The notes under the pieces: generated by a model | Seen by the model: the letters and a program-made list of their open reading frames with translations, nothing else | Databases searched by the model: none | What the model was told of the DNA's origin: nothing | NCBI RefSeq assembly: GCF_030294945.1 | Contig: NZ_AP018448.1 | Location: 9,458,501-9,522,500 of the forward strand | Length of the DNA stretch: 64,000 nucleotides | Origin: Streptomyces graminofaciens | GTDB taxonomy: Bacteria; Actinomycetota; Actinomycetes; Streptomycetales; Streptomycetaceae | Reading direction: 5' to 3' | Made by a program: the position numbers and the translations under genes | Part shown: positions 46,166 through 55,815 of the stretch, in pieces | Layout of the letters: each line of letters starts with the position of its first letter | Numbering within the stretch: the first letter of the stretch is position 1

Positions 46166-46199
46166 CGCGGCGCACAGCCGCGCCTGGCACGATGGCAGA

Positions 46200-46871
46200 G
46201 TGACCGCACCGTTGACTCCGCCTCCGCCGCCGCACCAGCAGCCCCCGAACGACCCCTGGGGCGCGCCGCCCGACGGTGGCGTCGTCGAGGCCGGGCCGCA
46301 CAAGGACGACGGGCCCGGGATGCGGACCGAGGTGCTGGAGGCCGTCGTCGTGACGGTCGTGACGGCCGTGGTCGGCGGGCTGCTGCTCGGAGTGCTGTGG
46401 TGGTGGCTGACGCCACATGTGCCGTTGGTGTCCAACGGGGACGCGGTGTTGCTGAAGGACACCGAGGGGGAGCAGGCCGTCGGGTCGGACGGGACGTTCA
46501 CGCTGCTCGGGCTGGGGATCGGGGCGCTCTTCGCGCTCGTCGTGTTCCTTGTGCGCCGGCGCGGGGGTGTGCCGCTGGTGGTGGCGCTCGCGGTGGGGGG
46601 AGTGCTGGGCGGGCTGCTGGCGTGGCGGCTGGGGGTGTGGCTGGGCCCCGAACAGGACGTGGTCGCGCGCGCCACCGAGGTCGGGGTGGGGAAGACCTTT
46701 TCGGCGCCGGTGAAGCTCGGGGCGAAGGGGGCGTTGCTGGCGTGGCCGCTGGGCGCGCTGCTGATGCACCTGGGATTGACGGCGCTGTTCGGGCCGCGGG
46801 ATCCGGATCCGTACGAGGAGCAGTACTCGGGGCCGTACGGTCCGCCGCCGGGGGCTCCGCCGGTGGCGTGA
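46200..46871 (+). CDS. Membrane protein of unknown function (possibly DUF2567)
   Basis: 223 residues. A Pro-rich N-terminus, then four hydrophobic helices; the loop after helix 1 has PLVSNGDAVLLKDTEGEQAVGSDGTFTLLGLGIGALFAL, which is the most distinctive part and resembles actinobacterial DUF2567 proteins as I remember them. Ends with a Pro/Tyr/Gly-rich tail. GTG start at 46200, 34 bp after the permease stop, so it may be part of the same transcript. Function not known. Confidence 0.7.
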   Translation: MTAPLTPPPPPHQQPPNDPWGAPPDGGVVEAGPHKDDGPGMRTEVLEAVVVTVVTAVVGGLLLGVLWWWLTPHVPLVSNGDAVLLKDTEGEQAVGSDGTFTLLGLGIGALFALVVFLVRRRGGVPLVVALAVGGVLGGLLAWRLGVWLGPEQDVVARATEVGVGKTFSAPVKLGAKGALLAWPLGALLMHLGLTALFGPRDPDPYEEQYSGPYGPPPGAPPVA

Positions 46872-46899
46872 GTGGGCGGGGCGGACCGGGCGGGTGGTC

Positions 46900-46952
46900 G
46901 GCTGCGGGCCGGTGGGGGCTCGTCACGCGGTTCCCCGCGCCCCTTGAGGGGT
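46900..46952 (+). repeat. Dispersed intergenic repeat, copy B
   Basis: CTGCGGGCCGGTGGGGGCT, then GCGGTTCCCCGCGCCCCTTGAGGGG. Same layout and core as copy A, in the same orientation. Lies between convergent genes, and its GGGG/CCCC dyads, together with flanking CGGGCGGGTG (from 46889) and CACCCGCCCG, may form a terminator. Confidence 0.7.
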
Positions 46953-46981
46953 GAACCGGCACCCGCCCGACCAACCCCGCG

Positions 46982-47488
46982 TCAGGTTCGGCCCACCGGC
47001 GCCACCACCGCGTCCGTCAGCGTCGCGAGCGCCTTCGGGGTCAGTTCGACCTCCAGGCCGCGGCGGCCCGCCGAGACGCAGATCGTCTCGTGGGACTCGG
47101 CCGACGCATCCAGGACCGTGCGGAGCTTCTTGCGCTGGCCCAGCGGGGAGATACCGCCCCGGACGTACCCCGTCGTGCGCTCCGCGAGCGTCGGGTCGGC
47201 CATCGCCGCCCGCTTGCCGCCCACCGCCGTCGCCAGGGACTTGAGGTCCAGGGAGCCGGCCACGGGGACCACGGCCACGACCAGCGCGCCGTCCACGTCC
47301 GCCACCAGGGTCTTGAAGACGCGGTCGGGCGACACTCCCATCGCCTCCGCCGCCTCCTCCCCGTACGACGGGTGGGAGGGGTCGTGCTCGTAGGCGTGGA
47401 CCGTGAACTCCACGCCCGCCGCGGTCAGTGCCACGGTCGCCGGCGTGCCGCCCGATCCCGCCTGCTGCTTCTTCGACTTCTTCGCCAT
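46982..47488 (-). CDS. ybaK: YbaK/ProX-type aminoacyl-tRNA deacylase
   Basis: Clears Cys-tRNA(Pro) and similar misacylated tRNAs. 168 residues with the family pattern FTVHAYEHDPSHPSYGEEAAEAMGVSPDRVFKTLVADVDG, the conserved VVPVAGSLDLKSLA, KRAAMADPTLAERTTGYVRGGISPLGQRKKL and a final ETICVSAGRRGLEVELTP. The ATG at 47488 has AGAAGG upstream; the frame is open four codons further. Symbol by family similarity; specificity not proven. Confidence 0.9.
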   Translation of the reverse strand: MAKKSKKQQAGSGGTPATVALTAAGVEFTVHAYEHDPSHPSYGEEAAEAMGVSPDRVFKTLVADVDGALVVAVVPVAGSLDLKSLATAVGGKRAAMADPTLAERTTGYVRGGISPLGQRKKLRTVLDASAESHETICVSAGRRGLEVELTPKALATLTDAVVAPVGRT

Positions 47489-47505
47489 CAGCCTTCTCAC
47501 GTACC

Positions 47506-48246
47506 TCAGTTGAGACTCGTCGGCCCGCGCGTCAGCTCCGACGCGGGCAACGACGGCAGATTACGGATGATCGCCGTCTCGGCGCGCAGGAGCTTCAGCT
47601 CGTCCCGCAGCCGGGACGCGATGTCCGGGGCCTGCAGGAGCCGCTGCTTGGCCGGGGTGTCGAGCATCATCGCCGCGGCCACCAGGTACGACACCACCGC
47701 CGGCTCGTCCGGCAGATCCGCGCCCGTCGCCAGCGACCGCTCCCGGGCGCCCGCCAGGCGCTTCTGGTACTGACGGAAGGCCCGCAGCACGCCCTCGGCG
47801 AGCGCGCCCGCCTCGTCCCCCGGGTCCTCCGGCAACTCCTCCAGCTCGGCCACGAGGAACGCGCCGGACGCGTCCACCGAGACCAGCCGTACCCGCGTCG
47901 TACCCGTCGCCAGGACCTCGAACGTGCCGTTGTCGCGCTCCCGGATGGTCGCCGCGTCCGCGATGCAGCCCACGGAGTGGAACGCCTTCACGGGATCGTC
48001 GCCGAAACCGGCCGCCGGGCCGCGCTCGGGCCGGGACGTCGGATCCGGCATTCCGGGCGCGCTCGGCGCGACCTCGTGGCCGTCGCGGATGGCGACGACG
48101 GCGAAGCGGCGCGGTTCGTCCTCGGGGGTCTTCAGCAACTCGCGCATCAGTGCGCGATAGCGCTCCTCGAAGATGTTCAGGGGCAGCACGAGACCCGGGT
48201 ACAGCACCGAGTTCAGGGGGAAGAGCGGGAGCCGGACGGTGGTCAC
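47506..48246 (-). CDS. Lon N-terminal-type (LON substrate-binding domain) protein
   Basis: 246 residues, one LON-N domain with no ATPase or protease part. Starts MTTVRLPLFPLNSVLYPGLVLPLNIFEERYR, the classic strand pattern, and ends in a helical extension. GTG at 48246 is set by the domain start; the frame is open far upstream, but that is antisense to nothing useful. Stands alone from Lon, as in many actinobacteria. Binding partner unknown. Between ybaK and a TPR-like gene on the same strand with short gaps, so probably one transcript. Confidence 0.88.
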   Translation of the reverse strand: MTTVRLPLFPLNSVLYPGLVLPLNIFEERYRALMRELLKTPEDEPRRFAVVAIRDGHEVAPSAPGMPDPTSRPERGPAAGFGDDPVKAFHSVGCIADAATIRERDNGTFEVLATGTTRVRLVSVDASGAFLVAELEELPEDPGDEAGALAEGVLRAFRQYQKRLAGARERSLATGADLPDEPAVVSYLVAAAMMLDTPAKQRLLQAPDIASRLRDELKLLRAETAIIRNLPSLPASELTRGPTSLN

Positions 48247-48257
48247 GAGGGCAGAGC

Positions 48258-49313
48258 CTAATGGTCGTCGGGGCAGTCGCGTTCGCCCGTACTCGTATGT
48301 GGACTCTCCGTAGGCGACGTACGCGTCCGCAGCGGGGTCGAGGAGGCCACCTCCAGGCGTACGCCGTCGCGCAACTGGAGGAACTGGCCCAGCGGATCGT
48401 CCGAGACCCGGTCCCAGGGGAACGAGGTGGCGTACGGGCCGATCAGGCGCAGCTGGTCCAGCGCGTCCGTCCAGCGTCCGAGGCGGACCAGGACGTAGGT
48501 GAGGAGATTGCGGACCTCGGCGGGCCAGGGGTCGGCCGGCGCGTACTCGGCCGAGAGCGCCATGGCCCGGTCCGCCGCCTCGTCCAGCCGCCCGCGGGCC
48601 ACCACGGCGCCACCGCCCTCGGTGAGGTAGGCGAAGGCCGCCCGCACCGGCAGCGCCCGTACGAGGGAGCCGGGCAGCGCGTCCTCGGCGGCCCGCTCGG
48701 CGAAGTCGAAGCACTCGCGGTGCGAGCCGTACCAGGCGGCCGAGAGGTACTTCAGGGCCGAGACATGGCAGCCGTAGTGGTGCGGGGAGCGGCGGACGGC
48801 CTCCTCCCACAGCTGTTCGAACTGGGTGTGCCCGGAGCCCGTGCCGCGGGCGTGGTCGAGGGCGATCCGCCAGGGCACCGGGTCGCGCTGCTCGCCCTCG
48901 GCGGCCGCGGCGATGAGCGGGCCCACCTCGCGCAGCAACTCGACCCGGGCCGGCGACTCCCAGCCGCGGGCCACCGCCAGCTGGGCCCTGATCAGCAGGG
49001 CGTCCGGGTCGTGCGGCGTGGCGTCCTGCCAGGCCCGCAGCCACTCGTCGCGGCAGCGGGCGAACGCGGCGAGCCGCATCGCGTACCGGTCACGGTTCTC
49101 CCACTCGGCGGACTCCCGGGTGGTGGCCAGCAGTTTGGCCGCGGGAGCGTACTCGCCGCGGCCCGCCGCCACCAGTGCGGGACCGAGCCGCTCGTCGGGG
49201 GCGTCGAGCAGTACCTCGTCGTCGGCGGGCAGACCGGCGGCGAGCCGCGGGGTGTGCCGTGCCATCCGGACGGTACGGATGAGCGCGCGCAGCAGATCCA
49301 TGGTGCCGCCCAT
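48258..49313 (-). CDS. TPR-like protein of unknown function (DUF4034-like)
   Basis: 351 residues, almost all helical with spaced Ala/Trp/Asp patterns. Segments such as LLATTRESAEWENRDRYAMRLA, WLRAWQDATPHDPDALLIRAQLAVARGWESPAR and FEQLWEEAVRRSPHHYGCHVSALKYLSAAWYGSHRECFDFAERAAEDALPGS resemble DUF4034 proteins as I remember them. ATG at 49313; one four codons later (49301, MDLL) is also possible. Function unknown. Stop lies 11 bp from the LON-N start. Confidence 0.7.
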   Translation of the reverse strand: MGGTMDLLRALIRTVRMARHTPRLAAGLPADDEVLLDAPDERLGPALVAAGRGEYAPAAKLLATTRESAEWENRDRYAMRLAAFARCRDEWLRAWQDATPHDPDALLIRAQLAVARGWESPARVELLREVGPLIAAAAEGEQRDPVPWRIALDHARGTGSGHTQFEQLWEEAVRRSPHHYGCHVSALKYLSAAWYGSHRECFDFAERAAEDALPGSLVRALPVRAAFAYLTEGGGAVVARGRLDEAADRAMALSAEYAPADPWPAEVRNLLTYVLVRLGRWTDALDQLRLIGPYATSFPWDRVSDDPLGQFLQLRDGVRLEVASSTPLRTRTSPTESPHTSTGERDCPDDH

Positions 49314-49487
49314 TGAAAACCCGCAGGTCGGAGCGGCGCCAGAGGATAGACCCAACGTGTTTTGGTTGTACGGTTTGAGGTCAAGGTCGGGTAAAAACGC
49401 CCTGTTCGAAGGCTGCCAGGGAGCTGGCCGAACACTGATCGGCCGCTGTTGGTCCGCTGTGGCCCGAAGCCCGCGCCCAGGCGAACG

Positions 49488-51071
49488 TCAGTTCCTGCTC
49501 AGCAGGCGTGTCGCCCCCGCCGCCACCGTCGTCGCGAGGATCCAACCCATCACGATCACCATCGCGGCCAGCCACTGCCAGCCGCCCTGCAGCTGCCAGG
49601 ATCCGGCCTGCCCGAAGTCGACGACCGGCAGGAGCAGATCCAGGGCGAAGAGGGCGGGGTCCCAGTTCGGGTGCTCGCCCGGCTTGATCGGCGGATGGTC
49701 GGCGTGCGAGAAAGCGTACGAGGTCAGCGCCCACAGCACCGCCATCCACACGGCGGCCCGGCCCGGCCGGTACCCGTACGCCACCGTCCAGTCCTGCGCG
49801 TACCCCCAGATCTTGCCCGCGAGCGGCAGATTCTCGCGCCGGTGGCGCTGCTTGGCGAGGAGCACCTCGCGGGCGCCCTCGTCCTCGCCGCTGGCGCGCA
49901 GCACGGTGGCGAGCCGCTCGTACGGCTCCGGGTTGTACTCGGCGGTCGCCGCCGCCACCCACTCCAGCCGCGTGGCCAGCGGGAACCGGCCGCGCGGTAC
50001 GAGGGTCTCGTACTGGAAACCGCCCATGTGGAGGTTGCCCGTGGCCGGCCAGCTGCTCGCCTCGTCGATCAGGGTGCCGACCCGGGCACCGGACAGGACG
50101 ACCTTGCCGCGCTCCGGTTTCTCGCCGAGGAAGCGCAGCTCGGGCACCTGGACCCGGCGCAGCGACAGCTCCTGTTCGTCCGTGAGGGTGAAGCGGGCCC
50201 GCTCCAGGTCGACCGCGTCGCCGAACCGTCCGTCGTCCAGCCGTATCCCGCCCTCGCACACGAACCGCTGCACCCGGGTGCCGCGCGCGGGCGTGCTTCC
50301 GCTGGTGTAGAGCGGATTGCCGACCCCGGCGGGGGTCAGATAGAGCGTGCGTTCGACGGTCAGCTGGGGTGCGTTCAGGGCCAGGCGGCCGTAGGGGTTG
50401 GCGAGTTGGCTCCCGCGCAGGCTGAGCGAGGCGCCGACGGTCGCGCCGCGCAGGCTCAGCTCGCCGTGCGACTCCATCATCTCGGCCTGCACGTCCTGGG
50501 CGACGGTCAGCCCGTCGGCGGAGAGGGAGCGGCCGTGCCGGTCGCGGTAGACCACGGCCTGGTTGAGGAGTAAGTCGGTGCCGATGTGCGCGTCCGCGAG
50601 TCGTACCCCGTTGTGGAACCGGCAGCGCGGCAGATGCAGATCGCCCTCCGTGTGCAGCCGGGCCGCCTCCAGGCGGGGCACCGAGCAGTCCACCATCCGC
50701 AGGGTGGTGAACCGCGACTCCGGCAGCAGGATCTCCTTCTCGAACCGGCAGCCCTTCATCTCGACATACGGCTCGACCGTGCCGCCCGCCAGGTCGAGCG
50801 TGCCCTGGATCTGCACGCCGACCAGCTTCAGCGACGACACCCGGCCGGACAGCGCGGGCGGTCCGGCCAGCAGCAGCCAGGCCACGATCCGGGCCCGTAC
50901 GGTCCGATCGGGGCCCCAGGGGTGGCCGCCGTGCGGATCGTCCACGGTGACGTCCCCGTCGCGCAGGTCGTACACGCTGCCGTTGCGGAACGCCTGCCAC
51001 ATACCGGCTTCGGCGGCGGTCAGGTCGTCCGGCAGGTCCCCGTCGTCCCGGACGGCGGCACCCTCGGTCAC
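49488..51071 (-). CDS. Large membrane protein with beta-helix-like repeats
   Basis: 527 residues. The N-terminal three-quarters have repeated short strand units with Leu/Arg spacing (LDLAGGTVEPYVEMKGCRFEKEILLPES..., GELSLRGATVGASLSLRGSQL...), like a right-handed beta-helix related to pentapeptide-repeat folds; the last 130 residues have two hydrophobic helices. Databases often call such proteins membrane-associated oxidoreductases, but I see no cofactor motif that supports this. GTG at 51071 with GGAAGGAACC upstream; the frame is open to 51134. Divergent from hisD. Confidence 0.7.
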   Translation of the reverse strand: MTEGAAVRDDGDLPDDLTAAEAGMWQAFRNGSVYDLRDGDVTVDDPHGGHPWGPDRTVRARIVAWLLLAGPPALSGRVSSLKLVGVQIQGTLDLAGGTVEPYVEMKGCRFEKEILLPESRFTTLRMVDCSVPRLEAARLHTEGDLHLPRCRFHNGVRLADAHIGTDLLLNQAVVYRDRHGRSLSADGLTVAQDVQAEMMESHGELSLRGATVGASLSLRGSQLANPYGRLALNAPQLTVERTLYLTPAGVGNPLYTSGSTPARGTRVQRFVCEGGIRLDDGRFGDAVDLERARFTLTDEQELSLRRVQVPELRFLGEKPERGKVVLSGARVGTLIDEASSWPATGNLHMGGFQYETLVPRGRFPLATRLEWVAAATAEYNPEPYERLATVLRASGEDEGAREVLLAKQRHRRENLPLAGKIWGYAQDWTVAYGYRPGRAAVWMAVLWALTSYAFSHADHPPIKPGEHPNWDPALFALDLLLPVVDFGQAGSWQLQGGWQWLAAMVIVMGWILATTVAAGATRLLSRN

Positions 51072-51134
51072 GGCTGGTTCCTTCCTCGTCCTCTGCCACT
51101 CGGAGACACTCACGTGTATCGCGCAACTGTTCAT

Positions 51135-51265
51135 GCTGGTGATGCCCGCTGGGTGACGTCTCGAACGCTAGACGTGAAGGTGATCTTCCGGGTTCCCGGG
51201 CCGATTCGTATCACCCAGTGGAACGCGCGGATGACGGCCGACGAGGGTCTGAGAGAATTGGGCCC
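51135..51265 (+). promoter_or_regulatory. hisD upstream region
   Basis: Short region that must hold the his operon promoter and the divergent promoter of the membrane protein gene. CTGGGTGA (51149-51156) and TCACCCAG (51211-51218) form an 8-bp inverted repeat 54 bp apart, and ACGTCT/AGACGT (51156-51161, 51170-51175) a smaller one between them. No leader peptide rich in His codons is seen, so attenuation by ribosome stalling is unlikely. Confidence 0.35.
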
Positions 51266-52588
51266 GTGATCTCCCGAATCGATCTGCGCGGCGACGCCCT
51301 TCCTGAGGGACCCGCCCTGCGCGACCTGCTGCCCCGAGCCGACTTCGACGTCTCGGCCGCCCTGGAGAAGGTGCGTCCGATCTGCGAGGCCGTGCATCAT
51401 CGGGGCGACGCGGCGCTGATCGACTTCGCGGAGAAGTTCGACGGGGTCCGGCTCGACCGGGTGCGGGTGCCCGCAGAGGCGCTCACGCGCGCCCTGGAGG
51501 AACTCGACCCGGCCGTCCGCGCGGCCCTGGAGGAGTCGATCCGCCGCGCCCGCATCGTCCACCGCGAGCAGCGCCGCACCACGCACACCACCCAGGTCGT
51601 ACCCGGCGGCACGGTCACCGAGAAGTGGGTCCCCGTCGAGCGGGTGGGCCTGTACGCGCCCGGCGGCCGGTCGGTGTACCCCTCGTCCGTGATCATGAAC
51701 GTGGTCCCGGCGCAGGAAGCCGGCGTCGAATCCATCGCCCTCGCCTCGCCGGCGCAGGCCGAGTTCGACGGCCTCCCGCACCCCACGATCCTCGCGGCCT
51801 GCGCGCTGCTCGGCGTCGACGAGGTGTACGCGGCCGGTGGCGCCACCGCCGTCGCGATGTTCGCCTACGGCACCGAGTCCTGCCCGCCGGCCAACATGGT
51901 CACCGGCCCGGGCAACATCTGGGTGGCCGCCGCCAAGCGGTACTTCACCGGTGTCATCGGCATCGACTCCGAGGCGGGCCCGACCGAGATCGCGGTCCTC
52001 GCGGACGACACCGCCGACCCGGTGCACGTGGCCGCCGACCTGATCAGCCAGGCCGAGCACGACCCGCTCGCGGCCGCCGTGCTCGTCACGGACTCGGTCG
52101 CGCTCGCGGACGCGGTCGAGAAGGAGCTCGAGCCGCAGGTCGAGGCCAGCAAGCACGTCGAGGACCGGATCCGCCCGTCGCTGGCCGGCCGACAGTCCGC
52201 GATCGTGCTGGTCGACGGCGTCGACGAGGGTCTGAGGGTCGTCAACGCGTACGGCGCCGAGCACCTGGAGATCCAGACGTCCCGTCCTCAGGAAGTGGCC
52301 GAGCGGGTCGTCAACGCGGGCGCGATCTTCATCGGCCCCTGGGCTCCGGTCTCGCTGGGCGACTACGCGGCCGGGTCCAACCATGTGCTCCCGACCGGCG
52401 GTTGCGCCTGCCACTCCTCCGGTCTGTCCGTCCAGTCCTTCCTGCGGGGCATCCACATCGTCGACTACACGAAGGACGCGCTGGCCGAGGTCGCGCACCA
52501 CGTGGTGACGCTGGCGGAGGCGGAGGACCTGCCCGCGCACGGCGCGGCGATCAAGGCAAGGTTCGGTTGGAAGGTGCCTGGTAAGTGA
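51266..52588 (+). CDS. hisD: Histidinol dehydrogenase
   Basis: Last two steps of histidine synthesis: zinc- and NAD-dependent oxidation of histidinol to histidine. 440 residues. Conserved blocks: [55 protein letters not shown], and [27 protein letters not shown], whose His residues serve zinc and catalysis. GTG at 51266, with GAGAGAATTGGG upstream. First gene of the his operon; the stop overlaps hisC by 4 bp. Confidence 0.97.
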   Translation: MISRIDLRGDALPEGPALRDLLPRADFDVSAALEKVRPICEAVHHRGDAALIDFAEKFDGVRLDRVRVPAEALTRALEELDPAVRAALEESIRRARIVHREQRRTTHTTQVVPGGTVTEKWVPVERVGLYAPGGRSVYPSSVIMNVVPAQEAGVESIALASPAQAEFDGLPHPTILAACALLGVDEVYAAGGATAVAMFAYGTESCPPANMVTGPGNIWVAAAKRYFTGVIGIDSEAGPTEIAVLADDTADPVHVAADLISQAEHDPLAAAVLVTDSVALADAVEKELEPQVEASKHVEDRIRPSLAGRQSAIVLVDGVDEGLRVVNAYGAEHLEIQTSRPQEVAERVVNAGAIFIGPWAPVSLGDYAAGSNHVLPTGGCACHSSGLSVQSFLRGIHIVDYTKDALAEVAHHVVTLAEAEDLPAHGAAIKARFGWKVPGK

Positions 52589-53694
52589 GCTTCGGAATCG
52601 ACGATCTCCCCGTTCGGGACGAACTGCGCGGCAAGAGCCCCTACGGCGCACCCCAGCTCGACGTCCCCGTACGGCTGAACACCAACGAGAACCCCTACCC
52701 CCTGCCCGAGCCGCTGGTCGAGCGCATCGCCGAGCGGGTCCGTGAGGCGGCCCGGCACCTCAACCGCTACCCGGACCGGGACGCGGTGGAGCTGCGGACG
52801 CGGCTCGCCGAATACCTGACGAACACCTCCGGGTACGAGGTCGGCCTGGCCAACGTGTGGGCGGCCAACGGCTCCAACGAGGTCCTCCAGCAGATCCTGC
52901 AGACCTTCGGCGGACCCGGCCGCACGGCCATCGGCTTCGAGCCCTCGTACTCGATGCACGGCCTGATCTCGCGCGGCACGGGCACCGGCTGGATCTCCGG
53001 TCCGCGCAACGACGACTTCACGATCGACCTCGCCGCCGCCGAGAAGGCCATCGCCGAGCACCGGCCGGACGTCGTCTTCATCACCACCCCCAACAACCCC
53101 ACGGGCAACGCGGTCTCGCGGGAGACCGTCCTCGCGCTGTACGAGGCGGCCCAGGCGGCCAAGCCGTCGATGGTCGTCGTGGACGAGGCGTACATCGAGT
53201 TCAGCCACGGCGACTCGCTGCTGCCGCTGCTCGAAGGCCGACGCCAGCTCGTCGTCTCCCGGACGATGTCCAAGGCCTTCGGCGCGGCCGGTCTGCGCCT
53301 CGGCTATCTCGCCGCGCACCCGGCGGTCGTGGACGCGGTCCAGCTCGTCCGGCTGCCGTACCACCTCTCCGCCGTCACCCAGGCGACCGCGCTGGCCGCC
53401 CTGGAGCACACCGACACCCTGCTCGGCTATGTCGAACAGCTGAAGGCGGAGCGGGACCGGCTGGTCGCCGAGCTGCGCGCGATCGGCTACGAGGTCACCG
53501 AGTCCGACGCCAACTTCGTGCAGTTCGGCAGGTTCGAGGACGCGCACGAGGTATGGCGGAAGATCCTCGACCGGGGCGTCCTGGTCCGGGACAACGGCGT
53601 ACCGGGATGGCTGCGGGTCACCGCCGGAACTCCCGCCGAGAACGACGCGTTCCTCGACGCGGTACGTGAACTGAAGAAGGAGCAGAGCGCATGA
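52585..53694 (+). CDS. hisC: Histidinol-phosphate aminotransferase
   Basis: PLP enzyme of fold type I that converts imidazole acetol phosphate to histidinol phosphate. 369 residues. [12 protein letters not shown] near the N-terminus, the PLP sites NPNNPTGN and DEAYIEF, and the Schiff-base lysine in [20 protein letters not shown] start overlapping the hisD stop; its own stop overlaps the hisB ATG. Four-base overlaps on both sides indicate tight translational coupling. Confidence 0.96.
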   Translation: MSFGIDDLPVRDELRGKSPYGAPQLDVPVRLNTNENPYPLPEPLVERIAERVREAARHLNRYPDRDAVELRTRLAEYLTNTSGYEVGLANVWAANGSNEVLQQILQTFGGPGRTAIGFEPSYSMHGLISRGTGTGWISGPRNDDFTIDLAAAEKAIAEHRPDVVFITTPNNPTGNAVSRETVLALYEAAQAAKPSMVVVDEAYIEFSHGDSLLPLLEGRRQLVVSRTMSKAFGAAGLRLGYLAAHPAVVDAVQLVRLPYHLSAVTQATALAALEHTDTLLGYVEQLKAERDRLVAELRAIGYEVTESDANFVQFGRFEDAHEVWRKILDRGVLVRDNGVPGWLRVTAGTPAENDAFLDAVRELKKEQSA

Positions 53695-54284
53695 GTCGTG
53701 TCGGACGCGTGGAACGGACGACCAAGGAGACGTCGGTCCTCGTCGAGATCAACCTCGACGGCACCGGCAGGACCGAGATCTCCACCGGGGTCGGCTTCTA
53801 CGACCACATGCTCGACCAGCTCGGCCGGCACGGTCTGTTCGACCTGACCGTGAAGACCGACGGCGACCTGCACATCGACTCCCACCACACCATCGAGGAC
53901 ACCGCCCTCGCGCTGGGCGCCGCCTTCAAGCAGGCCCTCGGCGACAAGGTGGGCATCTACCGCTTCGGCAACTGCACGGTCCCGCTGGACGAGTCCCTCG
54001 CCCAGGTCACCGTCGACCTGTCCGGCCGCCCGTACCTCGTGCACACCGAGCCCGAGAAGATGGCGCCGATGATCGGCGAGTACGACACGACGATGACCCG
54101 GCACATCCTGGAGTCCTTCGTCGCCCAGGCCCAGATCGCGCTGCACGTGCACGTGCCGTACGGGCGCAACGCGCACCACATCGTGGAGTGCCAGTTCAAG
54201 GCGCTCGCGCGGGCGCTGCGGTACGCGTCCGAGCGCGACCCGCGCGCGGCCGGCATCCTGCCCTCCACGAAGGGCGCGCTGTGA
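53691..54284 (+). CDS. hisB: Imidazoleglycerol-phosphate dehydratase
   Basis: Manganese enzyme of the sixth step of histidine synthesis. 197 residues, the stand-alone dehydratase without the N-terminal phosphatase of enteric HisB. Metal-binding motifs [25 protein letters not shown] and [15 protein letters not shown] are clear. Overlaps hisC upstream (ATGA) and the small membrane-protein gene downstream (GTGA). Confidence 0.97.
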   Translation: MSRVGRVERTTKETSVLVEINLDGTGRTEISTGVGFYDHMLDQLGRHGLFDLTVKTDGDLHIDSHHTIEDTALALGAAFKQALGDKVGIYRFGNCTVPLDESLAQVTVDLSGRPYLVHTEPEKMAPMIGEYDTTMTRHILESFVAQAQIALHVHVPYGRNAHHIVECQFKALARALRYASERDPRAAGILPSTKGAL

Positions 54285-54445
54285 ACGGGCTGTCCACCGT
54301 CCTGATCGTCGTCGGCCTCTTCCTGGTCGGCGGCATCATCTCCTTCGTCAAGCAGCAGATGCCGAAGAGCCTCATCACGCTGCTGTCGATCGCCGCCGCG
54401 ATGTGTCTCGTCTCGGGCGTCCTGAGGCTGGAGGTGTGGAATTGA
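54281..54445 (+). CDS. 54-residue membrane protein inside the his operon
   Basis: GTG start overlapping the hisB stop, 54 codons, and TGA at 54443-54445 that overlaps the TTG start of hisH. The product starts [18 protein letters not shown] and has two hydrophobic stretches (about 5-22 and 32-46) with a short basic FVKQQMPK loop between them. Overlaps on both sides and an uninterrupted frame argue that it is translated as part of the operon. I do not recognise a family; it has no known role in histidine synthesis. Confidence 0.75.
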   Translation: MNGLSTVLIVVGLFLVGGIISFVKQQMPKSLITLLSIAAAMCLVSGVLRLEVWN

Positions 54446-55086
54446 GCACGGCGTCCAAGAAGGTTGTCGTCTTCGACTACGGCTTCGGGAACGTGAGGTC
54501 CGCCGAGCGCGCCCTCGCCCGCACGGGTGCCGAGGTCGAGATCACGCGTGACTTCGACAAGGCGATGAACGCCGACGGGCTGCTGGTGCCGGGTGTCGGC
54601 GCCTTCGCGGCGTGTATGCAGGGCCTGCGCGAGGCGCGCGGCGACTGGATCATCGACCGGCGTCTGTCCGGCGGCCGTCCGGTGATGGGCATCTGCGTCG
54701 GCATGCAGATCCTCTTCGGGCGGGGCATCGAGCACGGTGTGGAGACCGAGGGCCTCGACGAGTGGCCCGGCACGGTCGAGCCGCTCCAGGCCGAGATCGT
54801 GCCCCACATGGGCTGGAACACGGTCGAGGCCCCGGACGGCACCGAACTGTTCGCCGGCCTCGACGCCGACGCCCGCTTCTACTTCGTGCACTCCTACGCC
54901 GTCCACGACTGGAACCTGGAGACGCACAACCCCACACTGACCGCCCCCAAGGTCACCTGGTCGACCCACGGCAAGCCCTTCGTGGCCGCCGTGGAGAACG
55001 GCGCCCTGTGGGCCACGCAGTTCCACCCCGAGAAGTCCGGCGACGCCGGAGCGCAGCTGCTGACCAACTGGATCGGAACCCTGTAG
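54442..55086 (+). CDS. hisH: Imidazole glycerol phosphate synthase, glutaminase subunit
   Basis: Class I glutamine amidotransferase that feeds ammonia to HisF. 214 residues, with the nucleophile Cys in [11 protein letters not shown] and the His/Glu pair in [11 protein letters not shown]. The start is the TTG at 54442 ([20 protein letters not shown]) with GGAGGTG 7 bp upstream, which lies inside the preceding small gene; no ATG or GTG fits. priA follows after 3 bp. Confidence 0.95.
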   Translation: MSTASKKVVVFDYGFGNVRSAERALARTGAEVEITRDFDKAMNADGLLVPGVGAFAACMQGLREARGDWIIDRRLSGGRPVMGICVGMQILFGRGIEHGVETEGLDEWPGTVEPLQAEIVPHMGWNTVEAPDGTELFAGLDADARFYFVHSYAVHDWNLETHNPTLTAPKVTWSTHGKPFVAAVENGALWATQFHPEKSGDAGAQLLTNWIGTL

Positions 55087-55089
55087 ACC

Positions 55090-55815
55090 ATGGCAAAGCT
55101 CGAACTCCTCCCCGCCGTCGACGTCCGCGACGGCCAGGCCGTCCGGCTCGTGCACGGCGAGTCCGGCACGGAGACCTCCTACGGCTCCCCGCTGGAGGCC
55201 GCCCTCGCCTGGCAGCGCGCGGGCGCCGAGTGGCTGCACCTGGTCGACCTGGACGCCGCGTTCGGCACCGGCGACAACCGGGACCTGGTCGCCGAGGTCA
55301 CCCGGGCGATGGACATCAAGGTCGAGCTGTCCGGCGGCATCCGGGACGACGCCTCCCTGGCGAAGGCCCTCGCCACCGGCTGCACCCGGGTCAACCTCGG
55401 CACCGCCGCCCTGGAGACCCCCGAGTGGGTCGCCAAGGTCATCGCCGAGCACGGCGACAAGATCGCGGTGGGCCTGGATGTGCGCGGTACGACCCTGAAG
55501 GGCCGCGGCTGGACCCGCGACGGCGGCGACCTCTACGAGACGCTGGAGCGCCTCGACAAGGAGGGCTGCGCGCGGTACGTCGTCACGGACATCGCCAAGG
55601 ACGGCACGCTCCAGGGCCCGAACCTGGAGCTGCTGAGGAACGTCTGCGCGGCGACGGACCGTCCGGTCGTGGCCTCCGGCGGTGTGTCGTCCCTCGACGA
55701 CCTCCGCGCCATCGCCCAGCTGGTGCCCCTCGGCGTCGAGGGCTCCATCGTCGGCAAGGCGCTCTACGCCAAGGCGTTCACCCTGGAAGAGGCCCTGGAG
55801 GCGGTGGCCGAGTGA
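55090..55815 (+). CDS. priA: PriA: bifunctional HisA/TrpF isomerase
   Basis: TIM-barrel isomerase that acts on ProFAR in histidine synthesis and on phosphoribosyl anthranilate in tryptophan synthesis. 241 residues, with [21 protein letters not shown] at the N-terminus (catalytic Asp in DVRDG), GGIRDDAS and [15 protein letters not shown] phosphate loops, and [13 protein letters not shown]. Streptomycetes lack a separate trpF, and none is seen among the trp genes here, so the dual role is expected from established work. Overlaps ridA by 4 bp. Confidence 0.95.
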   Translation: MAKLELLPAVDVRDGQAVRLVHGESGTETSYGSPLEAALAWQRAGAEWLHLVDLDAAFGTGDNRDLVAEVTRAMDIKVELSGGIRDDASLAKALATGCTRVNLGTAALETPEWVAKVIAEHGDKIAVGLDVRGTTLKGRGWTRDGGDLYETLERLDKEGCARYVVTDIAKDGTLQGPNLELLRNVCAATDRPVVASGGVSSLDDLRAIAQLVPLGVEGSIVGKALYAKAFTLEEALEAVAE

